Assembly (NCBI GenBank): GCA_023424865.1
Contig: JAFADM010000156.1
Coordinates: forward strand, 1-14,034
Reading direction: 5' to 3'
Length of the DNA stretch: 14,034 bases
Source of the DNA: Bacillota bacterium
GTDB taxonomy: Bacteria; Bacillota_A; Clostridia; DSM-8532
A model generated the notes under the pieces. The model saw only the letters and a list, made by a program, of their open reading frames with translations, was not told the DNA's origin and ran no database searches. Both the position numbers and the translations under genes were made by a program. Position 1 is the stretch's first letter. Each line of letters opens with the position of its first letter. This document shows positions 1 through 5,727 of the stretch, piece after piece.

Positions 1-1236
1 GCTGTCGGTAAGATAAGCATTTGAAATCGTGCAAACATGAATGTTTTTCTTAGCCAGCTCTTTACAGATTTTATCGGCACTAAGGCCGTCGGGAGGCATC
101 AGCCATATAAAAAGGCCTTGTTTGGGAACATGGACGGATAGTCCCTCAAAGCACAGCTGGTTTAGAATGGATCTTGCTTTCAACATTTTGCGCTTATAGC
201 AGCTGTTTATTTTTTTTATATGCTGATCGTACATACCGGATTTTATAAAGAAGTCAAGTGCTCCCTGAGGTATGTTGGAGGTGCTTATATCCATGAGATA
301 CTTTTGCCGGATAATGGCGTCCTGAAGAGATGCAGGCATAACCATTGCACCCAGACGGATCCCGGGTATAAAGACCTTGGAAAAGCTTCGGATATACACG
401 GAAAGCCGTTCTGTATCGTAATAGTAAAGAGGAAGGCTTCGCTTGTTTCCACCTAAATCAGCCAGGTAATCGTCTTCAATCAGTACAACCCGGTAGCATC
501 TGCAAAGTTCCACAAGCCTTTTCTTATCCTTCTCCTGCAAAGAATAGCCTGTTGGGTTATGATGCCTTGGAATAATATAAAATGCCTTTACAGGATGCTT
601 TTTAAAGAGCTCCTCCAGCTGGGTCAAATTAATACCCTGGGCCTCTCGCGGGATACCCAAACATTCAATATTAAAATCTTTCGCTATCTCCAACGCACAG
701 CTGTAAGTGGGAACTTCAACTAAAAGCTTGTCTTTGGACGGAGCCGGGAATAAGGCCTTTAAGGCAAGATAAATACCCTGCTGTGCTCCGTGGGTAACAA
801 GAATCTGTGAGCTTGAAGTATAAATTCCATCCTGCTCAAGGCGTATCTTTAACGTTTCCCTTAAATCGTTTAAGCCAAGGGCCGTCTCATAATCAAAAAG
901 ATTTTTTTTGTATTTCTCAATACTTCGATTCATAGCATGAGTAAACGCCCTGTAGGGGATAACTGACGGATCGGGTTTGAGTGTATGAAAGTCGATGCCT
1001 GCTGGCAGAGGATGGCCTTCAGCATCCCCGGTACCGGCGTAATAAAAACCGCCCCTGGGCACGCAATAAAGAATATGTGCGTCTTCCAGGGCTTTACAGG
1101 CCTTATTTACAGTAATTTTATTAACAGAAAGCTTCTTGGATATTTCTCTGCAGCCCGGGATACGCCGGCCTTCTTTTATGCTGCCTTCAGAAAGCATTTG
1201 TAAAAGATGCGCTTTTACCAGTTCAACTTTATTCAT
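1..1236 (-). CDS. MocR/GntR-family regulator with aminotransferase-like domain (3' end outside window)
   Basis: 412 codons are open from an ATG at 1236 down to position 1, so the gene continues past the left edge. Residues 1 to about 70 form a GntR-type winged helix (CREISKKLSVNKITVNKACKAL region, then a GGFYYAG wing end). The rest is a fold-type I aminotransferase domain: HHNPTG, IEDDYLAD, and SFSKVFIPGIRLG, in which Lys287 is the expected Schiff-base lysine for pyridoxal phosphate. This fusion defines the MocR family, whose members usually sense PLP or an amino-compound adduct and control a neighbouring gene; the ligand here cannot be read from sequence. A GGGGAGGGG ribosome site lies just upstream of the ATG. 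The gene is divergent from the acetyltransferase at 1400 across a 163-bp gap, so that gene is its likeliest target. Normal family length is about 460-480 residues, so roughly 50-70 are missing beyond the edge. Confidence 0.92.
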   Translation of the reverse strand, partial: MNKVELVKAHLLQMLSEGSIKEGRRIPGCREISKKLSVNKITVNKACKALEDAHILYCVPRGGFYYAGTGDAEGHPLPAGIDFHTLKPDPSVIPYRAFTHAMNRSIEKYKKNLFDYETALGLNDLRETLKIRLEQDGIYTSSSQILVTHGAQQGIYLALKALFPAPSKDKLLVEVPTYSCALEIAKDFNIECLGIPREAQGINLTQLEELFKKHPVKAFYIIPRHHNPTGYSLQEKDKKRLVELCRCYRVVLIEDDYLADLGGNKRSLPLYYYDTERLSVYIRSFSKVFIPGIRLGAMVMPASLQDAIIRQKYLMDISTSNIPQGALDFFIKSGMYDQHIKKINSCYKRKMLKARSILNQLCFEGLSVHVPKQGLFIWLMPPDGLSADKICKELAKKNIHVCTISNAYLTDS

Positions 1237-1274
1237 GCCTGCACTTACCCCTCCCCAAAGCTTTGTGTCAATTC

Positions 1275-1290
1275 TCTGTAGTAGTACAGA
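1275..1290. promoter_or_regulatory. Inverted repeat in the divergent MocR/GNAT intergenic region
   Basis: TCTGTA-N4-TACAGA is a perfect 6-bp inverted repeat (1275-1280 and 1285-1290), upstream of the promoter at 1306-1334 and between the two divergent genes. Its position suits an operator for the MocR regulator, but MocR proteins often use direct repeats, so the assignment is inference. Confidence 0.35.
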
Positions 1291-1305
1291 TTAAATATCG
1301 AATGT

Positions 1306-1334
1306 TTGAACTAGGTTTGTTAGCATTATATATT
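1306..1334 (+). promoter_or_regulatory. Sigma-A-type promoter for the acetyltransferase gene
   Basis: A -35 element TTGAAC (1306-1311) and a -10 element TATATT (1329-1334) are separated by exactly 17 bp, about 65 bp before the GTG start at 1400. No comparably good promoter was found for the divergent minus-strand gene. Confidence 0.65.
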
Positions 1335-1399
1335 AAAATGAGTGAAAGAAAAAGAATTTCAGTAAAAGAGCAGAGGAATGAAAGCAGGGTGAATTTCAA

Positions 1400-2251
1400 G
1401 TGGTAAAGCTGGAACCAAAGGATTATAAAAAGGTAATCCCCTATGTTTGCAGGGCAGACATAAATGTGATGTTTGCAATAGCTGTTTTAGAAGAAAGTGC
1501 GGAGGGCGGGGTGTGGGTTGATAATAAAGAATCACCCGCATCCATTTACATTAAGCATCCTTACGGTATGGCTTTATGGTATGGGGAAACCGGGAAAGAG
1601 TCGTTCTATGCGTCTTTAACCTCTTATTTGCTTAATAGGAGGCAAATAAGAAAGGAATACGAATGGCTGCAGGTATATCCTTCATCCCTCTATTCAAAAA
1701 TGGCTGCTATTTTAGGAAACCGCCTTATAAAAAAAGATCCTGATAAACCCTATAGTGAATCCGTCTTAGAAGAAGAAGCCGGGAAGGTTTTACAATACGA
1801 GAGAGTTAATTTTAAATTTAATCCGGATAGGTTTTCCCTTTTTAAGAAGAGTCTTAACTATGAAGACTACAAGGTGGACATAACCTCTGAAGCCGTTTTT
1901 AACCGCTTTGAGGGAAATGTGATACCCAAACGGTTTTGGAAAAGCTATGAGGATTTCATGAAAGAGGGAATGGGATTTACTTTACTGGATAACAGCCTGC
2001 CGGTATCCACCGCCTTTACCTCATACACCTCTAAGGATAAACTTGAAATTGGAATTGAGACCTCGGAAAAGTACCGTGGCCAGGGGTGTGCTTCAAGGGT
2101 GTGTTCCAGCCTCATTGATTATTGTATGGAAAAAGGGTTCGAACCCGTGTGGTCATGCAATTCCGCCAATATCGGCTCCAGAAATTTAGCGTATAAGCTG
2201 GGATTTGAGGAAACCGTAAGAATTCCCTATTATCGCTTGCCAAAAGGCTGA
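1400..2251 (+). CDS. GNAT-family N-acetyltransferase
   Basis: The 283-residue protein carries the GNAT motif A near its C-terminus: IGIETSEKYRGQGCAS, with the R/Q-x-x-G-x-G/A acetyl-CoA pyrophosphate loop at residues 226-231 (RGQGCA). It is followed by the helix SSLIDYC and the motif B-like SRNLAYKLGFEET. The N-terminal ~130 residues are a divergent half without an obvious second acetyl-CoA motif, as in larger two-lobed GNAT proteins. The start is GTG at 1400. An in-frame TGA at 1379 excludes longer versions, and GGGTGA at 1388-1393 serves as ribosome site. The acceptor substrate is unknown; antibiotic, amino acid or peptide amines are all possible. Divergence from a MocR regulator suggests inducible expression, perhaps for an amino compound. 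A hairpin 60 bp after the stop probably ends the transcript. Confidence 0.85.
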   Translation: MVKLEPKDYKKVIPYVCRADINVMFAIAVLEESAEGGVWVDNKESPASIYIKHPYGMALWYGETGKESFYASLTSYLLNRRQIRKEYEWLQVYPSSLYSKMAAILGNRLIKKDPDKPYSESVLEEEAGKVLQYERVNFKFNPDRFSLFKKSLNYEDYKVDITSEAVFNRFEGNVIPKRFWKSYEDFMKEGMGFTLLDNSLPVSTAFTSYTSKDKLEIGIETSEKYRGQGCASRVCSSLIDYCMEKGFEPVWSCNSANIGSRNLAYKLGFEETVRIPYYRLPKG

Positions 2252-2312
2252 TATAAAAAAGATTGCAGGTTTTAAGGGTAAGATAGAGACCTGCTGCTCA
2301 TCCTATAAGATG

Positions 2313-2347
2313 AAAGAAGTCGATTGTTAACAACAGTCGATTTCTTT
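2313..2347 (+). terminator. Long hairpin, probable terminator after the acetyltransferase gene
   Basis: Positions 2313-2328 pair with 2332-2347 over 16 bp, including two G-U pairs, around an AAC loop. The right arm ends TTTCTTT and is followed by a T-rich stretch. It lies 62 bp after the acetyltransferase stop and before the next promoter region. A-T pairs at its ends would also allow weak activity on the other strand. The T tract is broken by C and A, so it is not a textbook terminator. Confidence 0.55.
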
Positions 2348-2367
2348 ACGTTTATATAGTAAAATCG

Positions 2368-2430
2368 AGTGATGGGACTAATTAATGTCAGTGGTGGGAC
2401 TAATTTATGATTAGTAATGGACCAATTAAG
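2368..2430 (+). repeat. Three tandem copies of an approximately 22-bp repeat upstream of the phosphoesterase/two-component/ABC gene set
   Basis: Copies at 2368-2389 and 2390-2411 share AGTGRTGGGACTAATTWATG. A third, degenerate copy at 2413-2430 (AGTAATGG-ACCAATTAAG) has lost one G. The period is about two helical turns, the arrangement expected of direct-repeat sites for an OmpR-family regulator such as the one encoded at 3375. That link is inference. The stretch 2252-2464 holds no gene I can support. Confidence 0.6.
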
Positions 2431-2464
2431 GATTGGCTATGAAACCCATGACTCAGGAGACGTG

Positions 2465-3352
2465 ATGAAAAACAAAAGAAAAAAACACAAGGCAGCTCTG
2501 CTTGTTTTGGTTATAATTCTCGCTTTTATGGCAGGATTGATATATAGGGATAACACCCTTCTTACGGTAAGCCATTATACCGTGAAATCGGAAAGGCTTC
2601 CCCAGGCTTTTAACGCATTTAGAATCCTCCAGCTGTCGGACCTTCACAGCGCCAGCTTCGGGGAAGACAATACTAATCTTCTGGCTGAAATGGAAGCGCA
2701 GAACCCGCATATTGTAGTTTTAACGGGGGATATGGTGAATACCGGAGATGAAGACTTTGATGTTTTTTTAACTTTTGCCAATGCCTTGGGACGTCTTTAT
2801 GACACCTATTATATTGTGGGTAACCATGAGCAGAATCTGGAAGAGGACAAGCAGCAGGGCCTTTTGAAAGAAATCACGGATATGGGCATTACCGTGCTGG
2901 ATAACGAAAAGCTTGAACTGGACAGAAACGGGGATAAAATTGACCTTTACGGCATGTGGTTTAATTTAAGGTATTACAAGGATTCGGGCAACCCTCATAC
3001 AAAGGATATCTCTTTTGATGCGGATACCATGGAAAAGATTATGGGAAGCAAGAATTCAACCCGTTTCAGCCTCCTTCTTACCCATAACCCCCTGTACTTT
3101 AATACCTACGCCCAATGGGGAGCGGATCTTACCCTGGCGGGGCATATCCATGGCGGGATGATTCGAATACCTTTTGTGGGAGGGCTTTTATCTCCTGAAC
3201 GTGAATTTTTTCCCAAATACAGCGAGGGGCAGTATTTTATAGATACTAAAAGTATGATTGTCAACAGAGGTCTGGGAAACGGTGATTTCGGTATAAGGCT
3301 TTTTAACAGGCCTGAAATTTCTGTTATAACTTTATTGAAGGATGGCCAATAG
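2465..3352 (+). CDS. Membrane-anchored metallophosphoesterase (YkuE/YaeI-like)
   Basis: The 295-residue protein has a calcineurin-type dinuclear metal centre: D59-L-H61, G88-D89, G119-N120-H121-E122, H207 in LTHNP, and G-H227-I-H229-GG. All five metal-binding blocks are present and in order, so it should be active. A lysine/arginine-rich start followed by a hydrophobic segment (about residues 10-27) predicts an N-terminal membrane anchor with the catalytic domain outside; no twin-arginine motif is seen. I chose ATG 2465 because AGGAGA lies 4 bp upstream. An in-frame ATG at 2417 would add 16 residues ahead of the lysine-rich region and lies inside a repeat with no ribosome site. Relatives of this type (YkuE, YaeI) cleave phosphate esters at the envelope. 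The substrate here is unknown. It precedes the response regulator by 22 bp and is probably co-transcribed with it. Confidence 0.88.
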   Translation: MKNKRKKHKAALLVLVIILAFMAGLIYRDNTLLTVSHYTVKSERLPQAFNAFRILQLSDLHSASFGEDNTNLLAEMEAQNPHIVVLTGDMVNTGDEDFDVFLTFANALGRLYDTYYIVGNHEQNLEEDKQQGLLKEITDMGITVLDNEKLELDRNGDKIDLYGMWFNLRYYKDSGNPHTKDISFDADTMEKIMGSKNSTRFSLLLTHNPLYFNTYAQWGADLTLAGHIHGGMIRIPFVGGLLSPEREFFPKYSEGQYFIDTKSMIVNRGLGNGDFGIRLFNRPEISVITLLKDGQ

Positions 3353-3362
3353 GTTATAACCT
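3323..3362. promoter_or_regulatory. Pair of GTTATAAC palindromes before the response regulator gene
   Basis: GTTATAAC occurs at 3323-3330 and again at 3353-3360, exactly 30 bp apart. The second lies inside a perfect 12-bp palindrome, AGGTTATAACCT (3351-3362), that overlaps the phosphoesterase stop codon and ends 12 bp before the regulator ATG. Spacing of about three helical turns would place both sites on one face of the DNA. A role as an internal autoregulatory operator is inference; the first copy is within coding sequence. Confidence 0.35.
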
Positions 3363-3374
3363 GGAAAGGAATCC

Positions 3375-4049
3375 ATGAAAAGGATTTTAGTGATTGAGGA
3401 CGACGAAAATTTAAGCCGTGGCATCGCCTTTGCTTTTGAAAAAAGCGGCTGCCATGTTGTTACGGCAGGCAGCGTCACTGAGGGCAAAAGCCTTTTGGAA
3501 CGGCAGGGAGCCGATCTTATCCTGCTGGATTTAGGGCTGCCCGATGGGAGCGGAATGGATTTATGCAGGGAAATCCGTACGTATTCCCAAATTCCAATCG
3601 TTATGCTTACGGCCCGTGATTTGGAAACAGATGAGGTGCAGGGCCTTATGTCCGGCGCCGATGATTACATTACCAAGCCCTTTTCCCTTTCAATTCTGCG
3701 TGCCCGGGTGGATGCCGTATTTCGGCGGATGGAGAGCAATAAAAGCCCCCTTTTGCAGTGCGGCCTGTTCCGGCTTGACACCAGCCTGTGCAAGTTTTAC
3801 CGGGGGGAGGAAGAAATCATAGTCAGCGCAACCGAGTTTCGCCTGCTCAATTATTTTATAAGTCATGCCGGCCAAATTTTGACTAAGGAACAGCTGCTGG
3901 CCTTGTGGGACAGGCAGGGGCATTTTGTGGATGAGAACACCTTGTCCGTTAACATCAGCCGCATCAGGGCCAAAATTGAAGAAGAACCCAAGAACCCTAA
4001 AACTCTAAAAACGATACACGGAATGGGTTATATATGGGTCAGGGAGTGA
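3375..4049 (+). CDS. OmpR/PhoB-family response regulator
   Basis: The 224-residue protein has a receiver domain (about 1-115) with acidic pocket D9/D10, phosphoacceptor D52 (LLDLGLPDGSG), T79 (IVMLTA) and K101 (TKPF), so every residue needed for phosphotransfer is present. A winged-helix DNA-binding domain (about 128-224) follows, with ATEFRLLNYF and the recognition region ENTLSVNISRIRAKI, ending in GYIWV. Length is normal for the family. AAAGGA precedes the ATG by 4 bp. The kinase gene starts immediately after the TGA, so the pair is translationally linked. With the downstream ABC transporter it forms a transporter-linked two-component arrangement; likely targets are the inverted repeat at 4955-4976 and perhaps the repeats at 2368-2430. 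Confidence 0.95.
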   Translation: MKRILVIEDDENLSRGIAFAFEKSGCHVVTAGSVTEGKSLLERQGADLILLDLGLPDGSGMDLCREIRTYSQIPIVMLTARDLETDEVQGLMSGADDYITKPFSLSILRARVDAVFRRMESNKSPLLQCGLFRLDTSLCKFYRGEEEIIVSATEFRLLNYFISHAGQILTKEQLLALWDRQGHFVDENTLSVNISRIRAKIEEEPKNPKTLKTIHGMGYIWVRE

Positions 4050-4979
4050 TTGGAATTGACTTATTTGCCTTACCTTATTGCCGTGGGAGCGTGTGTTGCT
4101 CTTATTATAACTATCCTGGGCTGCCGCAGGTACGTTGTCGGAACGTTTAATGATCTGGATCGAGTGCTGGATCGTATTCTGGCAAAGGACAGCAGCCTGA
4201 AGCGTGATATTACGGAAGACAGCCGGATGTCCAAGCTCACACATAAAGCAAGCCGGATAGTGGATTTGTACCGGTCCGATATGGCACAAACAAAAGAGGA
4301 AAAGGAAACCATTCAAGGCTTCATATCCGACATGTCCCATCAGATGAAAACACCTCTGTCAAGCATCTCCATGTATTCCGATTTATTAATTGAAGGCCAT
4401 TTGTCAGAAGAAGAGCAGCAGGAGTTTTTAGCCCGGGTAAAGTCCGGAACTGACAAGCTGCAATGGATGATGGACAGCCTTATTAAAATGTCCAGGCTTG
4501 AAGTAGGCGCCATTGCGCTTTTTCCGGTAATGGCAGGCATTCGGCAAACCGTTTCCGACAGCATAAGCGGCGTTGTTGCACTGGCTGCCAAGAAAAACAT
4601 AACCATCAAGGTTACTCCGTTTGAAGACATCCTCCTCTATCACGATGGAAAATGGACCAGGGAAGCCCTAAGCAATATCCTTGAAAACGCTGTAAAATAT
4701 TCCCTGCCTGAAGGCACCATTGAGGTGTCTCTTGAACGGCTGGCCCTTTACACAAAAATTGTTGTAACCGACCATGGCAGGGGCATTGAAAAAAGCGAGT
4801 ATAACCTGATTTACAAGCGTTTTTACCGGGGTTCAAATGTGGAGAAGGAGGAAGGTGCGGGGCTGGGCTTGTACCTTGCACAGCTTATTCTTGAAAAACA
4901 GGGCGGTTACATTATGGTGGACTCAAAGCCCAAGGTGTTTACCTCCTTTTCGGTGTTCTTACAAAACTGTAAGAACTAA
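4050..4979 (+). CDS. Short sensor histidine kinase with one membrane segment
   Basis: The HisKA domain carries phosphoacceptor H97 (DMSHQMKTPLSSI) and the ATPase domain has an N box (N209-I-L-E-N213), G1 (DHGRGI, about 241-246) and G2 (GAGLGLYL, about 269-276), so it appears catalytically complete. One hydrophobic segment (about 7-25) is followed by a linker with no recognisable sensor domain; only a few residues lie outside the membrane. Kinases this short that sit beside ABC transporters usually get their signal from the transporter or within the membrane. The start is a TTG: 4050 directly follows the regulator's TGA, but AGGGAG at 4041-4046 is better spaced for a second in-frame TTG at 4056, which may be the real start. 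The last 22 bases hold a perfect inverted repeat. Confidence 0.93.
   Translation: MELTYLPYLIAVGACVALIITILGCRRYVVGTFNDLDRVLDRILAKDSSLKRDITEDSRMSKLTHKASRIVDLYRSDMAQTKEEKETIQGFISDMSHQMKTPLSSISMYSDLLIEGHLSEEEQQEFLARVKSGTDKLQWMMDSLIKMSRLEVGAIALFPVMAGIRQTVSDSISGVVALAAKKNITIKVTPFEDILLYHDGKWTREALSNILENAVKYSLPEGTIEVSLERLALYTKIVVTDHGRGIEKSEYNLIYKRFYRGSNVEKEEGAGLGLYLAQLILEKQGGYIMVDSKPKVFTSFSVFLQNCKN
4955..4976. promoter_or_regulatory. Perfect inverted repeat with TTACA-N4-TGTAA core, candidate operator for the ABC genes
   Basis: GTTCTTACA (4955-4963) and TGTAAGAAC (4968-4976) are perfect 9-bp arms around AAAC. The site lies at the end of the kinase gene and 73 bp before the ABC ATPase start. The core fits the TNACA-N4-TGTAA pattern I recall for BceR-type regulators, which activate transporter promoters at just this place in such clusters. 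No good -35 element follows, consistent with an activator-dependent promoter (possible -10 TAAAAT at 5016-5021). A hairpin function in RNA is possible, but no T run follows. Confidence 0.55.
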
Positions 4980-5049
4980 TTCCTGTTTTGTAGGCGGGAT
5001 GTAAGATGTGTCATTTAAAATGATATTAAATCGAAAGGAGGATGGGCTT

Positions 5050-5727
5050 ATGCCTATGTTACGAACCGAGGGTCTTATGAAGCACTATGGAAAAGAACCG
5101 AATATTGTCCGTGCCCTGGACGGGGTGGATATAACCGTTAAGGCAGGGGAGTTTGTGGCGGTTGTGGGAATGTCCGGATCCGGCAAAAGTACGCTTTTGC
5201 ACATGCTGGGCGGCCTGGACAAGCCGACGGAAGGAAAAGTATTTGTGGATGGCCATGAGCTTGCAAAAATGTCGGACGAGCAGCTTACTTTGTTCCGAAG
5301 ACGCAAGGTGGGCTTTGTTTTTCAAAATTACAATCTTGTTCCTATATTGAGCGTTTATGACAATATCGTTCTGCCAATTGAATTGGACGGAAATGAAATC
5401 GATAGGGCTTTTGTTGAAGAAATCATCGGCCTGCTGGGCCTTGAGAAGAAGAAAAACAGCCTGCCGGGCAGCCTTTCCGGAGGCCAGCAGCAGAGGGTTG
5501 CCATTGCCCGGGCCCTGGTTACAAAGCCCTCTGTGGTTCTTGCCGACGAGCCTACAGGCAATCTGGACAGCAAAACCAGCCAGGATGTTCTGGGTGTGCT
5601 CAAAATGACCTCCGCCACCTTTCATCAAACTATGATGATGATAACGCACAATGAACAGATCGCCCAACTGGCGGACAGGGTTATTCATATTGAGGACGGG
5701 AAAATCCTTGGGGAGGGGCGTGGCTGA
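5050..5727 (+). CDS. ABC transporter ATP-binding protein (MacB/BceA-like)
   Basis: The 225-residue nucleotide-binding subunit has all motifs: Walker [11 protein letters not shown]-loop VFQNYNLVP, signature [15 protein letters not shown], Walker [13 protein letters not shown] and switch histidine THNE. The [10 protein letters not shown] form and the small size place it in the MacB/LolD/BceA group, which drives FtsX-type permeases by mechanotransmission instead of moving substrate through a classical channel. ATG 5050 is chosen because AAAGGAGG ends 8 bp before it; an in-frame ATG at 5008 lacks a ribosome site and adds 14 unconserved-looking residues. Its TGA directly abuts the permease ATG, so the two are coupled. 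The 5' gap carries the candidate operator at 4955-4976. Confidence 0.95.
   Translation: MPMLRTEGLMKHYGKEPNIVRALDGVDITVKAGEFVAVVGMSGSGKSTLLHMLGGLDKPTEGKVFVDGHELAKMSDEQLTLFRRRKVGFVFQNYNLVPILSVYDNIVLPIELDGNEIDRAFVEEIIGLLGLEKKKNSLPGSLSGGQQQRVAIARALVTKPSVVLADEPTGNLDSKTSQDVLGVLKMTSATFHQTMMMITHNEQIAQLADRVIHIEDGKILGEGRG

Noticed and set aside
2265..2294. GCAGGT...ACCTGC inverted repeat after the acetyltransferase
   Set aside because: Six base pairs with an 18-base loop and no T run; the hairpin at 2313-2347 is a far better terminator.
2417..2464. Upstream ATG at 2417 as the phosphoesterase start
   Set aside because: Lies in the third 22-bp repeat with no ribosome site, while ATG 2465 has AGGAGA and gives a normal signal-anchor N-terminus.
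5008..5049. Upstream ATG at 5008 as the ABC ATPase start
   Set aside because: No ribosome site; AAAGGAGG at 5034-5041 clearly serves ATG 5050.
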